A stretch of DNA of 14,495 bases from Firmicutes bacterium UBA5389 (GTDB lineage: Bacteria > Bacillota > DTU025). Location of the stretch: the NCBI GenBank assembly GCA_002409965.1, contig DHON01000054.1:1-14495 (forward strand). Direction: 5' to 3'. This document shows positions 6,880 through 14,480 of this stretch, piece after piece. The notes under the pieces are model-generated. The model was given only the letters and a program-made list of their open reading frames with translations. It made no database searches and was not told where the DNA came from. The position numbers and the translations under genes are program-made. Numbering within the stretch: the first letter of the stretch is position 1; each line of letters begins with the position of its first letter.

Positions 6880-8391
6880 ATGGGCACGCGTGTTGTCAAC
6901 ATGGTAGGGATATCCAAGCAGTTTGGCGGGGTTGGAGTACTCCACAGTGTCAATCTATGCTTGGAAGCCGGAGAAGTGCTCGGGCTAGTGGGGAAGAACG
7001 GCGCAGGCAAGAGCACCCTCATGAAGATTCTGTATGGCGTGGAGAGCGCCGACTCGGGTACCATCGAAATCAACGGCCGCCAGGTAGGCGTGGCCGGATC
7101 GGCAAAAGCAATGCGGTCGGATGTCGCCATGATATTCCAAGAATTCAGCCTGGCTCCCACGCTCACAGTAGCGGAGAACGTGTTTCTCCGGCGCCTACCC
7201 ACGCGGCGAACGGGACTTGTGGACGTTCGGCAGTGTCAGGAACGAACATCAGAGATCGTGAGGTCACTGGGTTCAGACATCGACGTGAATGTACCGGTTG
7301 CCACTCTCAGTGTGGCTGAGAAACAGCTTGCTGAGATCGCCAAGGCCCTTTCGCAGAAGGCCAGCATCATTATCATGGACGAGCCAACTGCGGCACTCAC
7401 TTCGGATCAGGTTGAGTTCCTGTTCAGTGTGATCAGAACTCTGAAGTCCCGGGGTGTATCGGTTATCTACATATCGCACGACCTCAAGCGAGTGCTTGAG
7501 ATTTGTGACCGGGTCTCAGTGTTGCGAAATGGCCGCAACGTATCGGTAGTGGACGCAAGAGCTGTCAGCGTGGATGATCTTGCTTGCGATATCACAGGCG
7601 AGGAGCCGATCCGCGCAACGAGACGAGAAATCGGTCATCCCACTTCTGCAGCTCAGGTGTCACGTGCCAGCGACTCGATACTAGAAGTGGATGGTATCAT
7701 TGCGCCTCGGGTGCATGGCGTCTCCTTTGCTCTGCATCCGAATGAGATTCTGGGTATTGCGGGTCTTTCGGGCAGCGGCCGCACTGAGCTGCTGGAAGTG
7801 GTATTCGGAGTGTCACAGCCGCGCGAGGGACGCATATTGGTGAACGGCATTCCATTCCGAGGACTCACGCCGGCGAAGGCTATCGAACTAGGGCTGTACT
7901 TGATTCCTGATGAGCGACAGACAAAGGGTCTTGTCCTGTCCCATAGTGTTCAAGACAACATGATACTGCCGGTGTTACAGAAGGTTATGACAAGATTCCT
8001 AATAGACCGACGCAAGTGCACCGAGTTAGCTAGACGCTTATCGCAGCAGCTTAATGTAGTGGCGGCGAGTGTCAGGCATAGAGTTGCCAACCTCTCGGGA
8101 GGAAACCAGCAGAAGGTGGTATTATCCAAGGCATTTGCTACAGGATCACAGATCATGCTTCTTGATGACCCTACAGTGGGTGTGGATGTGGAATCTAAGC
8201 GCGAGATCGCGCAGCTGGTTAGGCAGCATGTTTCCTCAGGCAAGAATGCTGCCATAGTAGTGTCTTCTGAACTTGAGCTCATCGCTGAGCTGTGCGATCG
8301 GGTGCTTGTGATGCGGGAAGGCGCAATTGTCGACGAAATGCGCGCTGTCGATGAGCCCGTCACCGAGGCGCGGTTGCTGGCGCTTGTCTGA
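6880..8391 (+). CDS. Sugar ABC transporter ATP-binding protein, two NBDs (CUT2, RbsA/MglA-like)
   Basis: Two fused nucleotide-binding domains give 503 residues, normal for RbsA/MglA/XylG. NBD1 has Walker A GKNGAGKST (38-46), a degenerate signature LSVAEKQ (143-149), Walker B IIIMDEPT (163-170) and an H-loop His200. NBD2 has a degenerate Walker A GLSGSGRTE (295-303, Lys replaced by Arg), an intact signature LSGGNQQ (405-411) and Walker B IMLLDDPT (425-432) with Asp in place of the usual catalytic Glu. This asymmetry is typical of the family: one good composite site forms from NBD1 Walker motifs and the NBD2 signature. The start at 6880 has AAAGGCGGG 8 bases upstream. It energises uptake with the adjacent permease. 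The imported sugar is not determined by sequence. Confidence 0.93.
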   Translation: MGTRVVNMVGISKQFGGVGVLHSVNLCLEAGEVLGLVGKNGAGKSTLMKILYGVESADSGTIEINGRQVGVAGSAKAMRSDVAMIFQEFSLAPTLTVAENVFLRRLPTRRTGLVDVRQCQERTSEIVRSLGSDIDVNVPVATLSVAEKQLAEIAKALSQKASIIIMDEPTAALTSDQVEFLFSVIRTLKSRGVSVIYISHDLKRVLEICDRVSVLRNGRNVSVVDARAVSVDDLACDITGEEPIRATRREIGHPTSAAQVSRASDSILEVDGIIAPRVHGVSFALHPNEILGIAGLSGSGRTELLEVVFGVSQPREGRILVNGIPFRGLTPAKAIELGLYLIPDERQTKGLVLSHSVQDNMILPVLQKVMTRFLIDRRKCTELARRLSQQLNVVAASVRHRVANLSGGNQQKVVLSKAFATGSQIMLLDDPTVGVDVESKREIAQLVRQHVSSGKNAAIVVSSELELIAELCDRVLVMREGAIVDEMRAVDEPVTEARLLALV

Positions 8392-8435
8392 GCCCCGTGC
8401 GCGGCCATCGGCAAGCAGCATCTAGAAGGTCGAAG

Positions 8436-9404
8436 GTGAGTGAGTTGGCATCAGCTGTGTCCGAGAAGAAAAGGAAAGCTCTCCCCGAAGGGTCGATCAT
8501 ATACATCATACTTGCCATTCTGACAGTGTTCTTCGGCGCTGTTATGGGCACCAGATTTCTCAGTATGCTCAATATCATGAACATCTTGCGGCAGACGGCA
8601 ATGATCTCAGTCATGTCGGTTGGGATGACCTTTGTGCTATCGACAGGCGAAATCGACCTGTCGGTTGGGTCTACGATCGCCTTGGCAGCACTCGTGTCGG
8701 CATTGGGACTCAACGTAAACACTGCGGTAGGAGTCGCTGCAGGTATCACAGTCGGATTGGTCGTTGGGCTGTTCAACGGAGCCATCGTAGCATGGGTGGG
8801 AATACCGTCGTTTCTTGTGACTCTCGGATCGGCGAGCATTCTCGCTGGTCTTGCGCGGTGGGTGACTGACCTCAAGTCTGTGGCGATCGTGGATGACTGG
8901 TTCATTTTCGTCTTCGGTTCTGGCGATGTGGGTCCTGTTCCGGTACTGTTTCTCTGGACACTTGCAGTCATGGCGGCAGGATACGTCTTGCTCAACAAGA
9001 CCACATTCGGCAAGCAGGTGCTAGCGACTGGCGGCAACGCCAAAGCGGCCTACTATACAGGCATCAATACCAGAACAATCAAGCTCAGAGCGCTTCTGTT
9101 GTCATCAACGACAGCTGCGCTCGCCGGGATGCTCTACGCAGGACGGTTGCACGGTGCGCGATACACAATGGGCGAGGGCTACGATCTATCGGTTATTGCC
9201 GCTACCGTTCTAGGCGGAACTAGCCTTTTCGGAGGCAAAGGAGCGATTATCGGGTCAGTCGTTGGTTCCATTGTCATTGGAGTGATCAACAACGGGCTAA
9301 TCCTGATGGGCCTTAGTGTCGCTCAACAGATGTTCTTTAAGGGCGTACTACTGCTCGTTGCCATCTCCATAAACGTGAAACTCCAGTCTCGACAGGAAGG
9401 ATAA
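8436..9404 (+). CDS. Sugar ABC transporter permease (CUT2, RbsC-like)
   Basis: This is a strongly hydrophobic protein with about 8-10 membrane segments and the CUT2 permease signature TGEIDLSVGST in the second to third segment region. A cytoplasmic loop TGGNAKAAYYTGINTRTIK contacts the ATPase in this family. The C-terminal block VLGGTSLFGGKGAIIGSVVG is also characteristic. One permease gene with a double-NBD ATPase implies a homodimeric channel. I place the start at GTG 8436, with AGAAGG (8424-8429) 6 bases upstream. The in-frame GTG at 8397 would add 13 mostly basic residues but lacks a ribosome binding site. It lies directly behind the ATPase gene and is almost certainly co-transcribed with it. 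Confidence 0.92.
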   Translation: MSELASAVSEKKRKALPEGSIIYIILAILTVFFGAVMGTRFLSMLNIMNILRQTAMISVMSVGMTFVLSTGEIDLSVGSTIALAALVSALGLNVNTAVGVAAGITVGLVVGLFNGAIVAWVGIPSFLVTLGSASILAGLARWVTDLKSVAIVDDWFIFVFGSGDVGPVPVLFLWTLAVMAAGYVLLNKTTFGKQVLATGGNAKAAYYTGINTRTIKLRALLLSSTTAALAGMLYAGRLHGARYTMGEGYDLSVIAATVLGGTSLFGGKGAIIGSVVGSIVIGVINNGLILMGLSVAQQMFFKGVLLLVAISINVKLQSRQEG

Positions 9405-9431
9405 TCTACAGCCAAATGGGAGGCGGATGTC

Positions 9432-10445
9432 GTGCTTAGGGTTGCAGTGGTAGGTGCGGGCTACATTGGGCAACTGCATGCGAACATCATCGCGGAGAAA
9501 ATCGATCGTGCACGTGTCGTAGCCGTGGTTGACCCTATTCCAGACAAAGGCAGGCGGCTGGCCGAGCGGCTTGGCGCGCTGTACTACTCCTGCTATGATT
9601 CAATGCTTAGCGAAGCTGATGTAGACACTGTGGCAATATGTACCCCAACGTTTCTGCATGCGGAAATGGTTGTGAAGGCCGCCCGCAGCGGCAAGAACAT
9701 ATTCTGCGAGAAACCAATTGCAGTGTCGGTTGAGGCGGCCGATCAGATGATCGAAGCAGTACGGGCAGCAGGCGTGAACGCCATGGCGGGGCATGTTCTC
9801 CGGTTCTGGCCGGAGTACATGAGGGTAAAGGAGATTGCGGATAGTGGCGAGCTAGGCAAGCCGATGCATGGGTTCTTCGAGAGGCTTGGCGTCATACCCG
9901 ACTGGACGGAAGCCGGGTGGAACAGAAAAGAAGAGCTGGGAGGCGGCGCTGGTCTCGATCTGCAAATTCACGATATCGACTTCGCAAGCTGGTTGTTTGG
10001 TCCGGCACAAGCCTTGAGTGCTCAGGGTGTGTACGACCCCGAACTCGGGGGATGGGGGCATATGGGAACCAGCATCTCCTTCAAATCCGGCCAGTCGGCC
10101 TTGGTTCAAGGAGGGTGGGCCTTTCCATCGTCGTTCCCGTTCACGATGACCGTGAGAGTGCTTTGTGAGCGCGGAGCGATTGAATGGCTGTTTCGTGCCG
10201 GAAAGAACATCGAGGAGCGAGGGAAGTCCGCCCCCATCATTGTGTACCTGCCCAACGGCAAGACTCGCGAGGAGCACGCCGAGCCCATCGACCCTTACCT
10301 GGTGCAATGGCGCTATTTCGTGGACTGTGTAGACAGCGGATTGCCAATCCAGAAAGCCGCGTTCGAGGATGCGCGAGTCAGCCTCGCATTGGCTTTGGCT
10401 TCGCAAGCATCTGCGGCAAGAAGAGGGGCTCTGGTTGACGCGTGA
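9432..10445 (+). CDS. Gfo/Idh/MocA family oxidoreductase
   Basis: An N-terminal Rossmann domain carries the dinucleotide motif VVGAGYIGQLH (7-16) and the family hallmark FCEKPIAV (Lys94 in EKP). The C-terminal alpha/beta domain contains GGGAGLDLQIHDID, giving Asp176 and the probable catalytic His180. Family members use NAD(P)+ to oxidise or epimerise sugars, inositols and related polyols, often through a keto intermediate. The length of 337 residues is typical. The GTG start is supported by GGGAGGCGG just upstream (about 9418-9426). It sits 27 bases after the permease and 63 before the kinase. It probably makes or removes a keto group on the pathway intermediate before phosphorylation. The substrate is not assignable. 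Confidence 0.92.
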   Translation: MLRVAVVGAGYIGQLHANIIAEKIDRARVVAVVDPIPDKGRRLAERLGALYYSCYDSMLSEADVDTVAICTPTFLHAEMVVKAARSGKNIFCEKPIAVSVEAADQMIEAVRAAGVNAMAGHVLRFWPEYMRVKEIADSGELGKPMHGFFERLGVIPDWTEAGWNRKEELGGGAGLDLQIHDIDFASWLFGPAQALSAQGVYDPELGGWGHMGTSISFKSGQSALVQGGWAFPSSFPFTMTVRVLCERGAIEWLFRAGKNIEERGKSAPIIVYLPNGKTREEHAEPIDPYLVQWRYFVDCVDSGLPIQKAAFEDARVSLALALASQASAARRGALVDA

Positions 10446-10508
10446 CGGAACGCTGTGTGCTACTGCTTGGGAGTCCGCGCATTTCTACGACATGGGGGTC
10501 AGGCACAG

Positions 10509-12068
10509 ATGGCTTGCGTGATGGGGATAGATGTAGGAACTTCAGCAACGAAAACGGTCATATTCCGGGATGACGGCTGCCCGGTATCTTCAGGCGTTGT
10601 ACAGTACGGGTTGAGCCAACCTCATCCAGGTTGGGCAGAACAGAACCCCACGGACTGGTGGAACGCTGTAGCGGAGAGCATCCGACAGGCTATAGCGGGA
10701 GCCGGAGAATTGGGCGTGCGGTCGCAGGATATTGCGGCCATCGGACTTTCAGGACAGATGCACGGTGCCGTCTGTCTTGATGCGCAAGGCCAGGTGATTC
10801 GACCCGCCATCATCTGGTGCGACCAGCGGTCGACTAGGCAATGCAATTGGATAACTGAACACATAGGTGAGGACAACACCGTTGAGTGGACCGGTAACCG
10901 ACCGCTGCCGAACTTCACAGCCACTAAGATACTGTGGCTGCGTGACAACGAGCCGTCTAGCTATGAAAAGATCGCGCGCGTGCTGCTTCCCAAAGACTAC
11001 ATTCGATGGATGCTCACGGGCGATTACGCGACCGACGTATCCGATGCATCGGGGACATTGTTTCTGGACGTGAGGCACCGGCGATGGTCATCGGCGATGC
11101 TAGAGTCTCTGGGTATTCCAATGGACTGGTTACCTACAGTGATTGAGTCGCCAGAGGTTGCGGGGTACGTTACGCGCAGCGCCGCCCTGAGCACCGGGTT
11201 AGTGGAGGGCACCCCTGTGGTGGCCGGCGCGGGTGACCAAGCCGCCGGCGCAGTGGGAAGCGGAGTCGTGGAACCTGGCATCGTGTCGACGACGATAGGA
11301 ACGTCCGGGGTAGTATTCGCCGCGACTGATGGCATGCGGCTTGACAGTCTGGGAAGACTGCATTCGTTTTGCCACGCCGTGCCGGGTATGTGGCACGTGA
11401 TGGGCGTGACGCAGGCGGCCGGCGGTTCACTACAGTGGTTCCGCAGGACCCTGAGCCCGTGCGAGGAGGAAGTCGCTCGGGCTACAGGGCAGGACGTATA
11501 TGACTATCTCTCCAAAGAGGCCGAGACGGTGCCTCCGGGATGCGAGGGATTGGTGTTCCTGCCGTATCTCATGGGTGAGCGCACCCCGCATCTCGACCCC
11601 TGTGCCCGCGGCGCATTCGTCGGGTTGACATCAAGGCACAAGAGGGCACACATGGTGAGAGCCATAATGGAAGGAGTCACCTTTAGCCTGCGGGATTGCA
11701 TGCAGCTCGTCGAGGAACTCGGCATCTCCGTGAGCAGCGTCATCGCGTCCGGCGGCGGGTCTCGCAGCACGCTCTGGAGACAGATGCAGGCAGACGTGTT
11801 TGGAAAGGAAGTTGCTGTAGTAGCATCCGCAGAAGGTGCTGCATTCGGCGCGGCTCTCCTGGCAGGTGTAGGCGTGGGGATGTACTCGACTGTGCAGGAT
11901 GCATGTCGATCAACAGTGCGTCTCACGGACGCATCGAGGCCACGTGACGCTGCAAAGAAAGCCTATGACCACATGTACGGCGTTTTCAGTCAGCTCTACC
12001 CGCAGTTGTCGGAGGCGATGCATACCCTTCACGTTCTGCACGTAACATATGCCAAGCTGGCATTTTGA
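10509..12068 (+). CDS. xylB: Xylulokinase-type FGGY carbohydrate kinase
   Basis: FGGY kinases phosphorylate sugars with ATP; XylB makes D-xylulose 5-phosphate. The phosphate-binding loop is GIDVGTSATK (6-15). The xylulokinase motif IGLSGQMHGA (residues 79-88) and LLPKDYIRW are strikingly like E. coli XylB. The catalytic Asp is Asp243 in VAGAGDQAAGAVG. Further ATP-site blocks are TIGTSGVVFA, LMGERTPHLDP and ASGGGSRSTLWRQMQ. The length of 519 residues is normal. The ATG at 10509 is preferred because family members begin a few residues before the P-loop; a GTG at 10455 would add 18 unlike residues. It is the last gene of the operon and suggests that the sugar enters the pentose phosphate pathway. 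Ribulo- or other ketose kinase activity is possible but less likely. Confidence 0.88.
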   Translation: MACVMGIDVGTSATKTVIFRDDGCPVSSGVVQYGLSQPHPGWAEQNPTDWWNAVAESIRQAIAGAGELGVRSQDIAAIGLSGQMHGAVCLDAQGQVIRPAIIWCDQRSTRQCNWITEHIGEDNTVEWTGNRPLPNFTATKILWLRDNEPSSYEKIARVLLPKDYIRWMLTGDYATDVSDASGTLFLDVRHRRWSSAMLESLGIPMDWLPTVIESPEVAGYVTRSAALSTGLVEGTPVVAGAGDQAAGAVGSGVVEPGIVSTTIGTSGVVFAATDGMRLDSLGRLHSFCHAVPGMWHVMGVTQAAGGSLQWFRRTLSPCEEEVARATGQDVYDYLSKEAETVPPGCEGLVFLPYLMGERTPHLDPCARGAFVGLTSRHKRAHMVRAIMEGVTFSLRDCMQLVEELGISVSSVIASGGGSRSTLWRQMQADVFGKEVAVVASAEGAAFGAALLAGVGVGMYSTVQDACRSTVRLTDASRPRDAAKKAYDHMYGVFSQLYPQLSEAMHTLHVLHVTYAKLAF

Positions 12069-12107
12069 AAACGGCAAGCGCGACTTCTCTGATCGCAGCC
12101 ATGGCGA

Positions 12108-12127
12108 TGGATGCAGAGAAGCATCCA
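12108..12127. repeat. Short hairpin after xylB
   Basis: TGGATGC (12108-12114) and GCATCCA (12121-12127) pair perfectly over 7 bp around a 6-base loop, 40 bases after the xylB stop. No T-run follows, so it is at most a weak or factor-dependent transcript end or a stabilising 3' stem. Confidence 0.45.
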
Positions 12128-12265
12128 GCCAGCAGCATACCGGGGGAGTACAAGCAGCAGTCGACGGCGGAAGCCAGATTCAGCTTCCTTAGCTCATTTT
12201 CCGCAGTAGAAAAGCCTGAAGTTTCGGAATATAGTCAGAGTCTTCTGAGAAGGTACTGGCAACAC

Positions 12266-12314
12266 TCATGCCGAACATAACCTCGATGCAAATGCGAGGG
12301 GTTGGTCGGCATGA
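12266..12314. repeat. Long imperfect hairpin (20-bp arms) between convergent genes
   Basis: Two 20-base arms (12266-12285 and 12295-12314) flank a 9-base loop. The outer nine pairs (TCATGCCGA/TCGGCATGA) and inner five pairs (CCTCG/CGAGG) are perfect, and two more pairs form between them, giving 16 of 20. No T-run is present on either side. It may be a shared 3' stem for the two converging transcripts, a small RNA, or the end of a lost or miniature mobile element. Confidence 0.65.
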
Positions 12315-12404
12315 CGCTCAGAAGCCCCAAGAAGCAGCATCTATGAATGAGGGCGCTGAGCTTCCAACGTGCGCTCGCCGGGGGCGTTGCATTCGGCGCT
12401 GCTC

Positions 12405-13475
12405 CTAACGAGGCGCTATGGTGAGCGGCGGACCGGTGGTGTCGCCGACGTCAAGCTGGGCAGATAGGCGCACTGTCCGTGGTTTGAGCGCTGGATCACC
12501 TATACTCTCTAGGAGCAGGTTCGCCGCGATAGCGCCCATTTCCAGAGCCGGCTGATTGATACTGGTCACCCGGGGGGCGCATGCCGCTTTTGGCGCGTCG
12601 AATCCGATTACCGATACCCGCTTCCCTGGGGTGATTCCCATCTTCATGAGGCTCTGAATCAGAAGGAGTGTAGTATGGTAGTCAAAGCAAAACACAGCTG
12701 TGGGAGGGTCGCCCATGGCCGTGAGCCTCGCGACGATCTCGGAGAACCGCCTATGTGCCGTTACTGGGCTCTTCTCGAGCTCAGCGTCGTAGTCGAAGTA
12801 ACCATTCTCCTTCTCTGAAGTGGCAAGCGATATCTCCAGTTCGGGTGCAGGTTCGATGTCGTGGAGTTTCAGCCCATCGTGGAACCCTCTCAGGCGCTCC
12901 TCGTTCACGTTGCTGTCAAAGTCCAGGGCCATGACCGCAATGCGGCGATGCCCGAGCTCACACAGGTGTTCGACGCCGAGCATGGCGGCACCGTGGTTAT
13001 CGAGGCACACGAGCGAAGCCGATGGCTCATCCGCCGGCGATTCAACTGCCACGACTGGTATTCCTGCCCGCACTGCGTCACGAATGGTCCTGCGATTTGC
13101 GGTGTAGTTTACAACGATACCGTCTGCGCGATGACGGATCAGCCGGCGGATGTAGTCCGCCTCGCGTTTCGGGTCTAGCCCTGTATCGCACAGGAACAGG
13201 CCAATGTCCTCGCGATATAGCACTCTCTCGGCTCCCCGGGCCACGTTCATGAAGAATTCATTGGTGATGGCAGGAACCATGTAGCCCGCGATATACGAAC
13301 GCTTTGTGTACAGGCTTTTCGCGGCAAGATTAGGCTCGAACTGAAGATCAGCCATTGCCTGCAATACTCGTTTGCGCGTCTCCTCGCCGACCTTCGGGAC
13401 GTTGTTCAGCACATTCGACACAGTAGTGTGGGATACCCCGGCTCTGCGCGCTACGTCCCGTAGAGTGGCCGACAT
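12405..13475 (-). CDS. LacI-family transcriptional regulator
   Basis: The N-terminal LacI helix-turn-helix is clear: MSATLRDVARRAGVSHTTVS, then NVLNNVPKVGEETRKRVL with the hinge helix near residues 48-56 (PNLAAKSLYTK). A periplasmic-binding-like effector domain follows (SYIAGYMVPAITNEFF to the C-terminus), including VSVIGFDAPKAACAPRVTSINQP. The length of 356 residues is slightly long, because of an acidic insertion (SEKENGYFDYDAELEK). The start is certain: GGAGGG (13484-13489) lies 8 bases upstream and a good promoter precedes it. Such proteins usually repress sugar genes and release DNA on binding a sugar. Likely targets are the adjacent GH15 gene, its own promoter, or the sugar operon it faces tail-to-tail. 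Confidence 0.93.
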   Translation of the reverse strand: MSATLRDVARRAGVSHTTVSNVLNNVPKVGEETRKRVLQAMADLQFEPNLAAKSLYTKRSYIAGYMVPAITNEFFMNVARGAERVLYREDIGLFLCDTGLDPKREADYIRRLIRHRADGIVVNYTANRRTIRDAVRAGIPVVAVESPADEPSASLVCLDNHGAAMLGVEHLCELGHRRIAVMALDFDSNVNEERLRGFHDGLKLHDIEPAPELEISLATSEKENGYFDYDAELEKSPVTAHRRFSEIVARLTAMGDPPTAVFCFDYHTTLLLIQSLMKMGITPGKRVSVIGFDAPKAACAPRVTSINQPALEMGAIAANLLLESIGDPALKPRTVRLSAQLDVGDTTGPPLTIAPR

Positions 13476-13531
13476 CGTTTCATCCCTCCGATTTCAGGTT
13501 ATCGTGTCACGTAGTCTCACCTTACAGCTAC

Positions 13532-13560
13532 ATGGTACACCGCGAGGTTTCCACTGTCAA
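13532..13560 (-). promoter_or_regulatory. Sigma-70-type promoter of the LacI-family gene
   Basis: Reading the minus strand, a perfect -35 TTGACA (13560-13555) is followed after exactly 17 bases by TACCAT (13537-13532, four of six matches to TATAAT). The predicted transcript start is near 13525, giving a leader of about 50 bases to the ATG at 13475. Confidence 0.6.
13533..13553. promoter_or_regulatory. Possible operator overlapping the lacI-type promoter
   Basis: A 21-base imperfect palindrome with outer arms TGG/CCA and a central GCG overlaps the -10 and spacer of the regulator's promoter. Only some of the half-site positions are symmetrical. Its position is what autoregulation would need, but no second copy was found near the sugar operon, so support is weak. 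Confidence 0.2.
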
Positions 13561-13643
13561 CCTGGAGACGGCGAAATACGTCAACATCGCATGTGCAGGA
13601 GCCAGGCCTACACCTGACTGCTAAACAGACTGATGAACATGGA

Positions 13644-13672
13644 TTGACACGATGCCGGGCGGGTGATAGAAT
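13644..13672 (+). promoter_or_regulatory. Strong sigma-70-type promoter for the GH15 gene
   Basis: TTGACA (13644-13649), a 17-base spacer and TAGAAT (13667-13672, five of six) form a near-consensus promoter. The predicted start near 13679 lies about 60 bases before the GTG at 13740. It diverges from the regulator's promoter about 85 bases away, so one LacI-type protein could control both. Confidence 0.65.
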
Positions 13673-13739
13673 AAGCGAGCAGGTTTACCGGGCAACCCAA
13701 TGGCAACTGCGCCGACCAACTGGGAAGTGGGGATTCGTT

Positions 13740-13942
13740 GTGCACGATTTGCGGGAAAAGAGCATCGACATCATACGCCGCTATCAATCCGCTAATGGGG
13801 CATATGTCGCCTGCCCCAACTTCGATCAATACAGGTATTGCTGGCTCAGAGATGGTTCCTTTATTGCTTATGCTATGGACAGGTCAGGCGCTCACCAGTC
13901 TGCGCGGTCTTTCTACAAGTGGGTCCATGGTGTGATTGAGTC
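13740..13942 (+). pseudogene. GH15 (glucoamylase-type) glycoside hydrolase, N-terminal fragment cut by an IS605 element
   Basis: From the GTG at 13740 (GTGGGGA at 13727-13733, 6-base spacer) the protein reads VHDLREKSIDIIRRYQS, then NGAYVACPNFDQYRYCWLRDGSFIAYAMD, and GAHQSARSFYKWVHGVIE. The YRYCW.RDG..IAYA block is a hallmark of the first part of the GH15 catalytic (alpha/alpha)6 barrel, whose Trp/Arg/Asp form the -1 subsite. GH15 enzymes release glucose from alpha-glucans or trehalose-like sugars. The protein would lack the separate N-terminal beta-domain and, intact, be nearer 370-400 residues. Similarity stops near 13920-13942, where the IS element begins, and the frame then runs into tnpA. 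The general acid and base Glu are both lost from this window. The rest of the gene may lie beyond the element. Confidence 0.65.
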
Positions 13943-13983
13943 GCCGCGCATACTCGTGACTTCAGTCGTGAGTAAGCGGCGAC
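13940..13983. repeat. Subterminal hairpin at the left end of the IS605 element
   Basis: GTCGCCGC (13940-13947) pairs perfectly with GCGGCGAC (13976-13983). After a small internal loop (GCA opposite A), TACTC (13951-13955) pairs with GAGTA (13970-13974), followed by two wobble pairs and GACT/AGTC around a tiny loop. An imperfect hairpin with bulged bases about 75 bases before tnpA is what Y1 transposases bind at the element's left end. Confidence 0.6.
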
Positions 13984-14058
13984 ATATGTTGCACAAGAAC
14001 TATCAGAATAGCCTGCAATTGCTTGTACCTATCCATACATGTGTTATACTCTCTAGGG

Positions 14059-14469
14059 GTGGACGAATTGGCACAAGTAGTATGTGGGCGAGGGTACGTC
14101 TACTCAATTCAATATCATATTGTGTGGTGTGTAAAGTATCGCAGGAAGATAATAACGCCTGTGGTTGAACGCACGCTAGGCAATGTTATCCGCGAGATTG
14201 CCTGTCAAAACGATTTCTCCCTCGAAGAATTCAACTGCGATCTCGACCATGTTCATCTTTTGGTTTCGTGCACCCCTCAGCATCATATTCCAAACATGCT
14301 TAAGGCGTTGAAGGGTGTCTCTGCACGACTGCTCTTGAAAGCGCATCCCGAAATCCGTTCTCAATTATGGGGCGGCCATGTTTGGAACCCATCGTACTTC
14401 ATCGCGACAGTTAGCAAGAATACAGAAGAGCAGATCCGGCACTACATTCAAGGCCAGAAAGAGAGGTGA
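14059..14469 (+). CDS. tnpA: IS605-type Y1 transposase TnpA
   Basis: TnpA is a small HUH endonuclease that cuts and rejoins single-stranded DNA at the element ends. The fold starts with YSIQYHIVWCVKYRRKII. The metal-binding HUH motif is His64-Val-His66 in CDLDHVHLLV, and the nucleophilic Tyr is Tyr129 in EEQIRHYIQGQKER. The segment GGHVWNPSYFIATVSKNTEEQ is typical of the IS605 group. The length from GTG 14059 is 136 residues, normal for the family; TTG 14068 is an alternative start, and an upstream in-frame ATG at 14023 would add residues unlike the family. No disruption is seen, so it may be active. tnpB begins 11 bases after its stop. Confidence 0.9.
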   Translation: MDELAQVVCGRGYVYSIQYHIVWCVKYRRKIITPVVERTLGNVIREIACQNDFSLEEFNCDLDHVHLLVSCTPQHHIPNMLKALKGVSARLLLKAHPEIRSQLWGGHVWNPSYFIATVSKNTEEQIRHYIQGQKER

Positions 14470-14480
14470 CGCAGGTCTGC

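Larger units (their letters stand above)
12069..12404. other. Intergenic region between convergent xylB and lacI-type gene
   Basis: No credible gene lies here. A short + strand open frame from 12065 has no recognisable motif, and its start overlaps the xylB stop. The region holds two hairpins (listed separately) and no T-run terminator on either strand. A 12-base match to the C-terminal coding part of xylB (TGCATTCGGCGC, at about 11839 and again at about 12390) may be chance or a scrap of duplicated kinase sequence. Confidence 0.5.

Noticed and set aside
8360..9043. Minus-strand open frame of 227 codons
   Set aside because: It is the antisense shadow of the permease gene; its Thr/Ala/Pro-rich composition reflects the complement of hydrophobic codons.
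12065..12280. Possible 71-residue protein after xylB
   Set aside because: No family motif, Ser/Ala-rich composition, no ribosome binding site apart from sequence inside xylB, and it contains the hairpin at 12108-12127.
12385..12404. Second copy of a xylB C-terminal segment next to the lacI-type gene
   Set aside because: Only about 12 bases match exactly and the reading around them does not continue as kinase sequence; too short to call a duplication.
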